Shown here: piece by piece, positions 1-8,403 of the stretch | Numbering within the stretch: the stretch's first letter is position 1 | Layout: every line of letters starts with the position of its first letter | Source: Chitinophagaceae bacterium UBA4411 | GTDB lineage: Bacteria; Bacteroidota; Bacteroidia; Chitinophagales; Chitinophagaceae | DNA length: 64,000 nt | Assembly: GCA_002400415.1 (NCBI GenBank) | Contig: DGQP01000004.1 | Span: 1 to 64,000, forward strand | Direction: 5' to 3' | Notes under the pieces: model-generated | Told to the model about the DNA's origin: nothing | What the model saw: the letters and a program-made list of their open reading frames with translations, nothing else | Database searches by the model: none | Position numbers and translations under genes: made by a program

Positions 1-23
1 TCAATAGTCAATAGTCAATAGTC
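1..23. repeat. Three tandem copies of a 7-base unit
   Basis: The unit TCAATAG occurs three times in a row at the left edge and is followed by TCAGG. The array may continue beyond the window. Related GTCAATA words recur at 1312-1328 and 3856-3862, just upstream of two minus-strand genes. Confidence 0.7.
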
Positions 24-76
24 AGGATAAGGGGAATGGCAAATTTCCGATTCTTTTAGCCACGAAAATCCGATGT

Positions 77-1309
77 TCATTTCTTTTTAAAACTAAATAC
101 ACTGATGGAGCCATTGGAATAGCTGCAAACCCAGGCTTCCAGTTTATCATTATCCTCAAATACATCTACCCCAACAGGATGTCCCTTGCAGGGCAAAGAA
201 GCGATCTTTTCGAAATTACTGTCATTTACTTTAAATACATCCACAAAGTCACTGCTGTAGCAGGTTACAAATAAAAACTTATGATTTTTTGACAATATGA
301 TCGTTCTTGGCTGGGCATGAGTGGCTGCACTGAACAGTGTATTCCCGGTTACAGCATCAATACAGGCGATCTTTGCCAGTTTGTTATAGGATACAAAGAT
401 CCGCTGGCTGGTGTCCATCACAATGTGACGGGGATTGGAAGCTACAGCCATATCTTCTTCTTTCATCCAGGCAGCATTATTAATAACGGCAATGCTGGCC
501 CCGCCCATAATGGCCACATAGGATTTATTATTCTTATCATCCACCACGATGCCTCTTGGGATGGATGACACGGGAATTGTGCTGATAATCTTTCCATAGG
601 GATAGATGTCTTTGTTCATTTCCAGCACACTTACATTATAGGAATGCCAGTTGCTTACCAGCAGGTATTTGCTGTCGGCAGTTTTGGAAATGATCTTGGG
701 AGTTTTTCCAGTTTTAATCAGGGGTACAGCAAAAGAATCTTTTTTACTGCTGCCGGGATAGACAACTGTGATTTTCTTTACGGCGTGTTTGATGGAATCA
801 GGCTTCCGGTTTGCTTCGATGGAATCGACCCGGATGGGTACAATGCCTTCCGCGTTATGCAGGGATACCCATAAAATTTTATCATCATGACTGAAACAGG
901 CTTCCACCGGTTTCTCCTGGAAAGAAGCAATCGGTTTTTCCTTTACATAATCCCAGCCGGTGCCTTTAGTGGGTTTGAATTTGAATTCCCGGTTTATTTT
1001 CCGGGTGGCCTGATCAAATTCGTAAACACTCATGCCTTCAAGATTCATGGCATAGAGTTTTGAGCCGGTGGAATTAAAAAGTACCGATTTCGTCCCGGGG
1101 GCTGCAGCCAGCAGCTCTGTTTTTTCATATACCAATGAGGAGTAAGGTCTCAATGCAACGGGGACCGGTATTGTATCATGAACGGGCTGCTTTTTAATCG
1201 TTATGATTGGCAGGCTATCTGTTATTGTTTTTTCGGCTGTTGATGCCTCCTGGCAACCGGTGCCGAGATACAAAAAGCTGATGAAGGATAAGAGTAGTTG
1301 CATGGTCAT
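77..1309 (-). CDS. YncE-like beta-propeller lipoprotein
   Basis: A 410-residue exported protein. The N-terminus is a lipoprotein signal with the box LGTGC (Cys19), so it is probably anchored in the periplasm or outer membrane. From about residue 60 the chain shows repeated blade-like units such as PRGIVVDDKN, PRHIVMDTS and PRTIILSKN, each followed by a beta-rich stretch, as in YVTN/YncE seven-bladed propellers. No catalytic residues are apparent; such proteins usually bind or scaffold, so the substrate is unknown. It is the last minus gene before the left edge and has no same-strand partner nearby. A second ATG two codons in (1303) is equally possible as the start. Confidence 0.75.
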   Translation of the reverse strand: MTMQLLLSFISFLYLGTGCQEASTAEKTITDSLPIITIKKQPVHDTIPVPVALRPYSSLVYEKTELLAAAPGTKSVLFNSTGSKLYAMNLEGMSVYEFDQATRKINREFKFKPTKGTGWDYVKEKPIASFQEKPVEACFSHDDKILWVSLHNAEGIVPIRVDSIEANRKPDSIKHAVKKITVVYPGSSKKDSFAVPLIKTGKTPKIISKTADSKYLLVSNWHSYNVSVLEMNKDIYPYGKIISTIPVSSIPRGIVVDDKNNKSYVAIMGGASIAVINNAAWMKEEDMAVASNPRHIVMDTSQRIFVSYNKLAKIACIDAVTGNTLFSAATHAQPRTIILSKNHKFLFVTCYSSDFVDVFKVNDSNFEKIASLPCKGHPVGVDVFEDNDKLEAWVCSYSNGSISVFSFKKK

Positions 1310-1321
1310 ATGTCAATAATA

Positions 1322-1341
1322 GTCAATAAACAGCAATCAGC
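1322..1341. repeat. Copy 1 of a 20-base intergenic repeat
   Basis: The stretch starting GTCAATAAA and ending CAATCAGC matches 3856-3875 at 17 of 20 positions; only the middle three bases differ. Both copies sit 13 to 30 bases upstream of the start of a minus-strand gene (1309 and 3826). Confidence 0.6.
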
Positions 1342-1475
1342 CATTGGTTGACCCGGCTCAATATACACAACCTGTGGAAACCCTAAACCGTTTGCAGACA
1401 GCCACTTAGTCCCAGGGGCAATTAAATCATCCAAATTCCGTTTAATAATCCGGGTAAATTTCGGGCTTTATCCTA

Positions 1476-1483
1476 TATTTTTG
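1476..1483 (+). promoter_or_regulatory. TAnnTTTG -7 box candidate for the NlpC/P60 gene
   Basis: TATTTTTG matches the Bacteroidota -7 consensus and lies about 70 bases before the preferred ATG at 1554. No TTG is seen at the expected -33 distance, so this is a weak call. Confidence 0.35.
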
Positions 1484-1553
1484 CAAGCCTGCCGGATCAA
1501 GGCAAGGTTTTTGTTTCGTGCCCGCTGAATTCATCCTGAAAAATCAGAGAGTA

Positions 1554-2333
1554 ATGGTTAAGAACATTTTACCTGCTATATCGGTTATCTTTTTGCTGGC
1601 CAGTTGTTCCAGCCTGAAGCCATTGAATTTTACCAGTAATAAGCAGGTAATCTCTTCTCCGGTAAACAATAATGAGCAGGTTCGCCCTAACCACAGTTCC
1701 AAAACAACCGCGGTCAAATTTATCGACAATATTACTGTAACGCCTGAGACAACGGAACCGCCGGTTGTAACTGACCCGGTTGCTAAGAAAGGGGCCGGGA
1801 CTACAAAAAGAGTTTCCGTAATAGAAACAAATCCTGAGCCTGCGCCCGCTTTTTTTGGAGACAGGTCTTCTGTTATTGAAAGCGCTTCATCGCTCCAGTT
1901 GAAATATTCTGTACTGCTGAATACGGAAGTGGAGCAATTGCAAAACCATGTTTTGCTGGAAAAGATAGACGAATGGTATGGAACCCGTTACCGCATGGGT
2001 GGTACTACCAAAAAAGGGGTTGATTGTTCTGCATTTGTTCAGTCGGTTATTGCCGGCGCTTTTGGATTAGCTATTCCCCGTACCGCAAGGGAGCAATACC
2101 GTGTTGCCAGGCTTATCTCAAGAACGGAGTTAAAGGAAGGCGACCTGTTGTTCTTTAATACAAGAGGCGGTGTATCTCATGTGGGTATTTACCTCCAGAA
2201 TAATAAATTCGTTCATGCTTCAGTATCACAGGGAGTAACCATCAGTGATATGTTTGAACCCTACTACCTGCAACGTTTCATTGGAGCCGGTCGTTTGGAA
2301 AATAACGAAACCAGCCTTTCTTCGGCTAATTAA
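1554..2333 (+). CDS. NlpC/P60 family lipoprotein (cell-wall peptidase)
   Basis: A 259-residue secreted cysteine peptidase that probably cleaves peptide cross-bridges of peptidoglycan. It has a lipoprotein signal (box LLASC, Cys18), then a Pro/Thr-rich linker to about residue 110, then an NlpC/P60 domain. The catalytic Cys158 lies in GVDCSAFVQ, His209 in VSHVGIYL, and a third polar residue, His221, in FVHAS. An in-frame GTG at 1518 would add 12 residues, but the ATG at 1554 places the signal peptide at the N-terminus and is preferred. The stop overlaps the stop of the convergent flippase gene by four bases. The product resembles the Spr/MepS type by domain order, though the exact bond cut cannot be told from sequence. 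Confidence 0.88.
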   Translation: MVKNILPAISVIFLLASCSSLKPLNFTSNKQVISSPVNNNEQVRPNHSSKTTAVKFIDNITVTPETTEPPVVTDPVAKKGAGTTKRVSVIETNPEPAPAFFGDRSSVIESASSLQLKYSVLLNTEVEQLQNHVLLEKIDEWYGTRYRMGGTTKKGVDCSAFVQSVIAGAFGLAIPRTAREQYRVARLISRTELKEGDLLFFNTRGGVSHVGIYLQNNKFVHASVSQGVTISDMFEPYYLQRFIGAGRLENNETSLSSAN

Positions 2334-3826
2334 TCTTTTTTGATTCCCAATCTTTTCTGAATTGTGTGCCAGACAGGCTGAATGTCTGGTGAAAGATTCA
2401 TATAAATGGCGCCGGCACTGTACAATGCAATGAATGTAATGCTGCGGGCGAAAAGGCCTGCAAACCCATGAAGGGTCATAAATGCATAATAACAAACAGC
2501 AAAGGAAGCGGCCGCCAGTAAAACGGTATAAAGGGACTGGATTGTGAATGGGAAAAGCCTGAATTTTTTCCAGAGGAAAACAATACGAATGATATTATAA
2601 ATAGTGATGGACACAAGATTGGCAATTGCAGGGCCGATCAACCCGTATTCAGTGGTAAGAAAATAGGTGAGTGGCAGCATCAATGCCAGGAGGATGACAC
2701 CACTGATCAGTTCAAACTTCCAGTAATTAGAGGTGGAGATTATTTGTGCATTGACGCCGGTGCCCATATCCACGATCCGCATCAATCCCAATAAGATAAA
2801 AGCGCTGAATCCTGCCAGGTAGGTTTCTTTCAGGTGAAAAGTGAGAATGGCCTCGTTGTAATTAAGAGCAATCAATACAAAAAGGCCGGAAGCAAAGATC
2901 AGCTGATTGATAGAAGAACGCTGGTAAATTCTCCGGAGTAGTTCCATGTTCTTGTCTTTCCAGGCTTTGGACAAATGAGAAATAGAAGCAGCTACAATTC
3001 CCCGCTGCGGTGCCTGTATCACACTTCCCATGATCTGGGCAAGGGCAAATATCCCGGCCACATCTGCCCCGCTTTTAACTGCTAACACTAACGTATCAAA
3101 AACCTGGGAAAGAGTAAAGATGAGAGTGCCCGAATATACAAACAGGCAGAGCCGCAGAATTTTCCCGAAATAACGGCGGGTGACCTTGCTGACCTTAAAG
3201 GTAAAATGAATCTTTTTGGCAGCAACGAGATAAACCAAAAGGGTGAGTGCTATAACGGGGTAGGTAAATGCGTAGAGTTTGATAAAAAGGGAAAAATCTT
3301 TAATGACCCCGGTGATCATTAAAACAATCAGTATAGTGGTGAGTAATCTCCATTGCACTTCTTTTAAGAAACTCGTCAGCACGGCCTTGCCCAGGTTCCA
3401 GGCGTAGGCTTCCAGCACGGAATAGATTGTGAGGCCCAGCCCCATCGGGAATATCCAATAGTAATACGTAAGAAGTATCGGAGACTTTTCGCCGAATTTC
3501 CGGATCACGATGTCTTTGAAGAACCAGCCGGCAATCATTACCAGTAAAAAACCAACCAGGCTGACCAATAATGACCAGGTAATCATATCATTTTTCCGGG
3601 GCGGGAGGTGGTCGTTATAATAATGATAGAATTTAAAGATATAAGAGGGCGTGGCCATCATGGCAAATACATACATCATGGTGGCAATAGCAATAAAAAT
3701 ACTCGTTAAACCATATTGGGCTTCTTCAAAATACCTGGTGAAGAAGTAAGTATTAAGCATGCCGACAGCAAAGCCACTGTAGATAACGGCTGAAGAGATA
3801 ATACTTTGCCTGCGGATTGTGCTCAT
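2330..3826 (-). CDS. Polysaccharide flippase (MVF/Wzx-like membrane protein)
   Basis: A 498-residue inner-membrane protein with about 12 to 14 hydrophobic segments spread over its full length. It opens with a short Arg-rich tip (MSTIRRQSIISSAVIYSGFA), the typical start of the polysaccharide-export/flippase superfamily. Members move lipid-linked oligosaccharides across the inner membrane for lipopolysaccharide, capsule or exopolysaccharide synthesis. No glycosyltransferases lie next to it, so its substrate is unknown. It is monocistronic by context, convergent with the NlpC/P60 gene, and preceded by a well-formed promoter at 3831-3860. Confidence 0.85.
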   Translation of the reverse strand: MSTIRRQSIISSAVIYSGFAVGMLNTYFFTRYFEEAQYGLTSIFIAIATMMYVFAMMATPSYIFKFYHYYNDHLPPRKNDMITWSLLVSLVGFLLVMIAGWFFKDIVIRKFGEKSPILLTYYYWIFPMGLGLTIYSVLEAYAWNLGKAVLTSFLKEVQWRLLTTILIVLMITGVIKDFSLFIKLYAFTYPVIALTLLVYLVAAKKIHFTFKVSKVTRRYFGKILRLCLFVYSGTLIFTLSQVFDTLVLAVKSGADVAGIFALAQIMGSVIQAPQRGIVAASISHLSKAWKDKNMELLRRIYQRSSINQLIFASGLFVLIALNYNEAILTFHLKETYLAGFSAFILLGLMRIVDMGTGVNAQIISTSNYWKFELISGVILLALMLPLTYFLTTEYGLIGPAIANLVSITIYNIIRIVFLWKKFRLFPFTIQSLYTVLLAAASFAVCYYAFMTLHGFAGLFARSITFIALYSAGAIYMNLSPDIQPVWHTIQKRLGIKKD

Positions 3827-3830
3827 GAGG

Positions 3831-3860
3831 TAAAGATACTGGTCAGGATTGAATGGTCAA
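3831..3860 (-). promoter_or_regulatory. Bacteroidota-type promoter for the flippase gene
   Basis: On the minus strand a TTG (3858-3860) is separated by 19 bases from TATCTTTA (3831-3838), fitting the TTG/TAnnTTTG pattern with one end mismatch. The start codon at 3826 lies four bases downstream of the box, so the transcript would be nearly leaderless or the true translation start could lie further inside. Confidence 0.5.
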
Positions 3861-3875
3861 TAAAAGACAATCAGC
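3856..3875. repeat. Copy 2 of a 20-base intergenic repeat
   Basis: It matches 1322-1341 at 17 of 20 positions. Its first bases overlap the predicted -33 element of the flippase promoter. Confidence 0.6.
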
Positions 3876-3879
3876 AGGG

Positions 3880-5559
3880 CTACGGGTTTATTTGCTTTGT
3901 TGTGATATAAAAAAGTTTATCAAATTCAGGGGCTGATACAGAGATACTGTCCGGCAGTTTTGTTGTTTGCCAGCTGGTGGTGGGAGATAACCAGGTTTCG
4001 TCTTTTGAGATTTTCATTTTTATGGGCATATTAAAACCATCTATGCAGTTTGCCCAGCGATAAGAGATTCCTTTTTCAGCAAGTTTATATTCTAAAACGG
4101 GGATATGTGTCGTCCTTAAGTACTGATCAAATATCTTAGAAAGATCCTTCCCGGATTTTTTGGAAAAATATTCCTCGACATCTTTTGAGTTAACCGTTTT
4201 GTGATAAAAATCCTTGTTCAGGCCTCTTAAGATATTCCTGAATACTTCATCGTCGTTAATTACCTGGCGGATAGTGTGCAGCAGGTTGGCGCCTTTATTA
4301 TACATATCGCCGCTTCCTTCCTGGTTCACACCATACGGACCAATCAGCGGGATGTCGTTTGCTATATTATTACGGATACCAAGGCAATATTCGTCAGCTG
4401 CTTTCCTGCCATAATAATATTCGGTAAATAATACTTCGGAGTACATGGTAAAACCTTCATGGACCCACATATCGGCAATATCATTTGTGGTAATATTATT
4501 GGCGAACCATTCATGACCGCTTTCATGGATGATGATATAATCCCATTTCTTTCCCCAGCCGCTGCCACTGAGATCCATACCTAAGTAGCCATCCTGGAAA
4601 TGATTGCCATAGGCAACTGCACTCTGGTGTTCCATACCCAGGTGCGGCGATTCTACCAGTTTGTAACCATCTTCATAAAAAGGATAGGGGCCAAACCAGT
4701 ATTCAAAGGCTTTCAGCATCCGCTTTACATCCCTGCCAAATTGTTTCTTAGCTTTTTCAAGATCGTAGTCGAGTACCCAATAATCACAGGAAAGAAGATC
4801 CTTTTCCCCTTTATATACTTCACCGAATTTTACATAATGGCCGATATAGGGCACTATATTATAATTATTGATGGGACTGGTGACACTCCAGGAATAATTC
4901 TTTTTCCCATTTCTTTCTTCAGCGGGAGCAGCTTCACGTCCGTTGGCAACGGCAATAAGGTCTGATGGCACTGTTACATTAATAGTGGCTCCTTCCTCCG
5001 GTTCGTCACCCTGGTAATCTTTACAGGGATACCAGGCGCTGGCACCCAGTCCCTGGCAGGCAACAGTTACCCATGGGCGGTCTTTTGCATCTTTGGTCCA
5101 GATCCAGCCTCCGTCCCAGGGGGGATTGACTGCTTCACGGGGTTTGCCTTTAAAATAAATACAGATGCTGTTACGCCCCTCTCTTTTTTCTGCAACAAAG
5201 TCTTTTTCTCCAAAATTGATCCAATACAGGTTTCCTTCTCTTTTAAAAGGATAGGTGGTCTTTCCGTCAGTTACTTTTTCAATGATCATTGGCTCCTGCA
5301 GGTCGATCTGCATTACTTTATTCTTTCCGGGCTTTGTTACTACAAATGTGAGCTGGTTATAGCCGCTTATCTCTTTCTTTTCAATATTTACATCGATAGT
5401 AATATTGTAGTGCAGCACATTCCACCAGGCTCTTTCGGGTGTTATGCTTCCCCGGAGTGTATCCTGTTTTGTAAAAGCCGTTTTCTTTTGTAAAGGCTGG
5501 GCAAAGGAATTCTGTAATACCAGATTCAGTAATATGAAATAACTAACCAACCTTTTCAT
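3880..5559 (-). CDS. M1 family zinc metallopeptidase (aminopeptidase N-like), secreted
   Basis: A 559-residue exported zinc aminopeptidase-like enzyme. A signal peptide ends near QNSFAQP (residue 21). The N-terminal beta saddle domain (about 40-240) precedes a thermolysin-like domain. The zinc site is complete: HESGH at 345-349 and the third ligand Glu368 in WVHEGF, exactly 18 residues later. The exopeptidase loop reads GMEH (308-311) in place of GAMEN, as in several bacterial branches. The protein ends near residue 559, so the ERAP-like C-terminal helical domain of long M1 enzymes is missing; compact M1 proteins of this length are common in Bacteroidota. It is divergent from the peptide-binding lipoprotein gene at 5609, with a 49-base gap, which may hint at shared peptide use. 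Confidence 0.9.
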   Translation of the reverse strand: MKRLVSYFILLNLVLQNSFAQPLQKKTAFTKQDTLRGSITPERAWWNVLHYNITIDVNIEKKEISGYNQLTFVVTKPGKNKVMQIDLQEPMIIEKVTDGKTTYPFKREGNLYWINFGEKDFVAEKREGRNSICIYFKGKPREAVNPPWDGGWIWTKDAKDRPWVTVACQGLGASAWYPCKDYQGDEPEEGATINVTVPSDLIAVANGREAAPAEERNGKKNYSWSVTSPINNYNIVPYIGHYVKFGEVYKGEKDLLSCDYWVLDYDLEKAKKQFGRDVKRMLKAFEYWFGPYPFYEDGYKLVESPHLGMEHQSAVAYGNHFQDGYLGMDLSGSGWGKKWDYIIIHESGHEWFANNITTNDIADMWVHEGFTMYSEVLFTEYYYGRKAADEYCLGIRNNIANDIPLIGPYGVNQEGSGDMYNKGANLLHTIRQVINDDEVFRNILRGLNKDFYHKTVNSKDVEEYFSKKSGKDLSKIFDQYLRTTHIPVLEYKLAEKGISYRWANCIDGFNMPIKMKISKDETWLSPTTSWQTTKLPDSISVSAPEFDKLFYITTKQINP

Positions 5560-5563
5560 GTGA

Positions 5564-5571
5564 TATGTTTG
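5564..5571 (+). promoter_or_regulatory. TAnnTTTG -7 box candidate for the SBP gene
   Basis: TATGTTTG matches the consensus 37 bases before the ATG at 5609, inside the 49-base divergent gap. A second near match, TATATTTA, lies at 5597-5604. Neither has an ideally placed TTG. Confidence 0.35.
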
Positions 5572-5608
5572 CTTTAGTTTGCTAATTTAGACTGCCTATA
5601 TTTAAAGA

Positions 5609-7240
5609 ATGAGCCGTTTAACAAAATATTTTCCACTTTATTGTGCCCTCTCTTTATGCCTGGCATCCTGTGCCGGCAAAAACCGGAGTGATAAGAAAGT
5701 TTTTCATTACAATGAACAAACAGGTATTTCCTCCTTAGACCCTGCATTTGCTAAAAACCAGTCCATTATGTGGCCGGTACATCAATTGTATAACACATTG
5801 GTAGAGGTGGATGGTCACCTGCAGATAGTTCCTTCACTGGCAAAAAACTGGGAGATATCTGAGGACAGGCTTATTTATACTTTTCATTTGAGAGATGATG
5901 TTTTCTTTCACGACGATGCATGTTTTCCTAATGGAAAGGGCAGAAAACTGCGGGCAGCTGACATTGAATACAGTTTATCCCGGATCATGGATAAGAATAC
6001 GGCCAGCCCCGGTGCCTGGATATTTAACCGGAAAGTGGATTCGTTGCAGCCCTTCCGGGCAATTAATGATTCAACATTTCAATTAAAATTAGCAAAGCCC
6101 TACAGCCCGATACTGGGTATTTTGTCTATGCAGTATTGCTCTGTTGTTCCCGGGGAAGCCGTGGATAAATACGGGAATGATTTTCGCCGGCATCCTGTTG
6201 GTACCGGGCCTTTTCAATATGTAGCCTGGGTGGAAGGACAGGCATTGGTGCTGACCAAAAACAAGAACTATTTTGAAAAGGATAGCGCAGGTAACAGGCT
6301 GCCTTACCTGGAGGGTATAAAAATAACATTTTTTGATAGCAAGGCCACCGAGTTTTTGCTTTTCAGGCAAAACAAGCTGGAGTTTATCAATGATATTGAC
6401 CCTTCATTTAAAGATGAAGTGCTTACCAAAAGAGGTGTGTTAAAGAAAGATTGGGAAGGCAAGATCAAATTGCATACAAGCCCTTATTTGAATACTGAAT
6501 ACCTGGGTATATTGTTTGATTCAACAAATGAAATACTCAAAAACTCCCCGCTAAAAAGCAAAAAGATCAGGCAGGCAATTAATTATGGTTTTGACAGAAG
6601 GAAGATGATATTGTATTTGCGCAATTCACTGGGCACCGCTGCTGAATCAGGATTTGTCCCGCTGGGACTGCCGTCTTTCGACGCGGCTGCTGTAAAAGGC
6701 TATTACTATGACCCCGCAATGAGCCGCCGCCTGCTGGCAGAAGCTGGCTTCCCGGATGGTAAAAATTTGCCTGTTGTTAAATTGCTGACAGTTCCCATCT
6801 ATGCTGATATGGCCAATTTTATTGCCAAACAGTTAGATGAAGCTGGTATACCTGTGCAGGTGGATGTAGTGCAAAAATCACTTTTACTGGAAATGACTTC
6901 TAATTCAAGGGCTCTTTTCTTCCGGGGGAGCTGGATCGCCGATTATCCCGATGCAGAGAATTATTTGTCCGTTTTCTATTCAAAAAATCCGGCGCCTCCT
7001 AATTATACACGGTATAGCAATCCCCGCTTTGATGCTTTATTTGAACAGGCATTGTCAGAAGAAAACGATTCATTACGTCTCCGGTTCTACCAGCAGGCTG
7101 ACCAGTTGATGATCAGCGATGCACCGGTTGTTCCGTTATGGTATGATAAAGCAGTGCATCTTGTTCAAACCAATGTAACAGGATTTTTTCCTAATGCGCT
7201 TAACCTGCTTGAACTCAGGAGAACCAGGATTGAAAAATAA
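5609..7240 (+). CDS. Family 5 peptide-binding lipoprotein of ABC transporters (OppA/DppA-like)
   Basis: A 543-residue extracytoplasmic solute-binding protein. The lipobox LASC (Cys21) is followed by the usual SBP5 pattern: an early segment around LDPAFAKN, the lobe motif SLAKNWEISED, FHLRDDVFFHD near residue 93-103, GTGPFQY near residue 200, and LRFYQQADQLM near the C-terminus. Members bind peptides, nickel or other solutes for import. No permease or ATPase gene lies beside it, so it is an orphan binding protein and must use a transporter encoded elsewhere or act as a chaperone. It converges with the small secreted protein gene ending at 7250. Confidence 0.88.
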   Translation: MSRLTKYFPLYCALSLCLASCAGKNRSDKKVFHYNEQTGISSLDPAFAKNQSIMWPVHQLYNTLVEVDGHLQIVPSLAKNWEISEDRLIYTFHLRDDVFFHDDACFPNGKGRKLRAADIEYSLSRIMDKNTASPGAWIFNRKVDSLQPFRAINDSTFQLKLAKPYSPILGILSMQYCSVVPGEAVDKYGNDFRRHPVGTGPFQYVAWVEGQALVLTKNKNYFEKDSAGNRLPYLEGIKITFFDSKATEFLLFRQNKLEFINDIDPSFKDEVLTKRGVLKKDWEGKIKLHTSPYLNTEYLGILFDSTNEILKNSPLKSKKIRQAINYGFDRRKMILYLRNSLGTAAESGFVPLGLPSFDAAAVKGYYYDPAMSRRLLAEAGFPDGKNLPVVKLLTVPIYADMANFIAKQLDEAGIPVQVDVVQKSLLLEMTSNSRALFFRGSWIADYPDAENYLSVFYSKNPAPPNYTRYSNPRFDALFEQALSEENDSLRLRFYQQADQLMISDAPVVPLWYDKAVHLVQTNVTGFFPNALNLLELRRTRIEK

Positions 7241-7254
7241 AATAGCCGGCTATT
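7241..7254. repeat. 14-base perfect palindrome between convergent genes
   Basis: AATAGCCGGCTATT is self-complementary and fills the 9-base gap between two convergent genes, reaching into the end of the second. It could fold as a five-pair hairpin with a CCGG loop; too weak to call a terminator. Confidence 0.4.
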
Positions 7255-7921
7255 GATCTAAAGCGGCTATGCGCTGATCAATGACGGCCAGCTGATCTTT
7301 TTCCTTAGGAGCTAATTTCTCTTTATTCTTATTGATGTAGGAGTAAGGAGTTTCAATGCCCCCATAACTTCCATCTGATCTGAAGACAGAGGTGGCGGGA
7401 GGGTTGTTCGGGTTGGCGGCTACCACCACTTCTGGCTGACCGGAAGCATTCTTGTGCAGGAAAATTTTATCAGGCGGCGGCGGCACCAGGAATTCAGCAA
7501 TACTGGCTTTGCTGGATATTTTAAAAACTTCATTTGTATCAACGAGAATGATCCTTGTAATGGTTTCTCCGGCCTTGTTTTTTAATAACAGGGAGCATTC
7601 AAAGGTATAAAGGGTAATAATATCGTAGTTGGTTCCGGTAGCACGTTGTGCATAATAATCCAGTATAACAGGCGGAGACATGCTAAAATCTACACTATAG
7701 CGGGGGTTACAGTCATCACCGCAAAGTTCTTTTCCTTTTAATTCATCACAGACAAGCGGGAGTTTTTCATCCAGTATACGCCAGGCTTTATTGCCGGGTT
7801 TAAAATGAGCGGGGAGGTTGATCCTGTATTTACCAGTGTCTGTGCTGCTGAGAGACTGACTGTAAAACAGTGCCGGATGAAACAGGAAGAAGGACAAAAG
7901 GTAAAATGTACAATTTTTCAT
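7250..7921 (-). CDS. Secreted protein of unknown function
   Basis: A 223-residue protein I do not recognise. The ATG at 7921 starts a clear signal peptide (MKNCTFYLLSFFLFHPALFYSQ) and is preferred over an in-frame start 45 bases upstream. The mature part has a paired-cysteine segment (CDELKGKELCGDDC, three Cys within 14 residues) that may form a disulfide, an alternating beta-rich centre, and a charged C-terminus ending KEKDQLAVIDQRIAALDQ. No catalytic motif is visible. It is likely periplasmic or surface-exposed. It is divergent from the T9SS cargo gene across a long spacer of 482 bases. Confidence 0.7.
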   Translation of the reverse strand: MKNCTFYLLSFFLFHPALFYSQSLSSTDTGKYRINLPAHFKPGNKAWRILDEKLPLVCDELKGKELCGDDCNPRYSVDFSMSPPVILDYYAQRATGTNYDIITLYTFECSLLLKNKAGETITRIILVDTNEVFKISSKASIAEFLVPPPPDKIFLHKNASGQPEVVVAANPNNPPATSVFRSDGSYGGIETPYSYINKNKEKLAPKEKDQLAVIDQRIAALDQ

Positions 7922-8403
7922 ATGCTGAGGTTTATTGTAAAAGGTATTAAAGCTTTTCAGGTGCAAAAAGTTTTTGCAGTTAAAGGAGTTTTAAAAATTA
8001 GCTGAGTTAAAACGCATGCCGCAATTCAGAGTGGATGCAAAGGCAGGGAGCTGCGGGTAATTTTCACAGGTATATACAGCAGTTAAAATAGTATTTCAAC
8101 TGTTTTTTTTCGTAAAAACCGGTGTTTTTAATAGTATTTTCCGAATTTTTTTTCTGTTGTAATCACTTGAAAAGCAGGCAGATGTTTTGGAGGTTTTCGG
8201 ATGAAATGCTTGCTGGGCTTGCATTTCCCAGATATGAAATATATTTTTGATTTCTCAACCGGTGAAACTGCTTTTGCTGGTTGAAAATTTGAAACGAATA
8301 ATCTCAATAATCCTCGGAAAAGCAGCTTTGGTAGATTTACGATCACCCATATATCCTGAGATCAGCCCTAACTAGTCCTAATACCTGTCAAAAAATTCGT
8401 ACC
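7922..8403. other. Long AT-rich divergent spacer
   Basis: A 482-base region between two divergent secreted-protein genes with no convincing coding frame. It holds an imperfect direct repeat: AATAGTATTT followed by a T-run at 8087-8112 and again at 8130-8156. A -7-like TAGATTTA sits at 8332-8339, about 65 bases before the plus-strand start. Short open frames here are small and lack any recognisable start or composition signal. Confidence 0.5.

Noticed and set aside
1..23. CRISPR-like or satellite array at the left edge
   Set aside because: The unit is 7 bases without spacers; it is a simple tandem repeat.
8128..8346. A 72-codon minus-strand frame in the long divergent spacer
   Set aside because: No recognisable signal, no family resemblance and no promoter; composition looks like non-coding AT-rich DNA.
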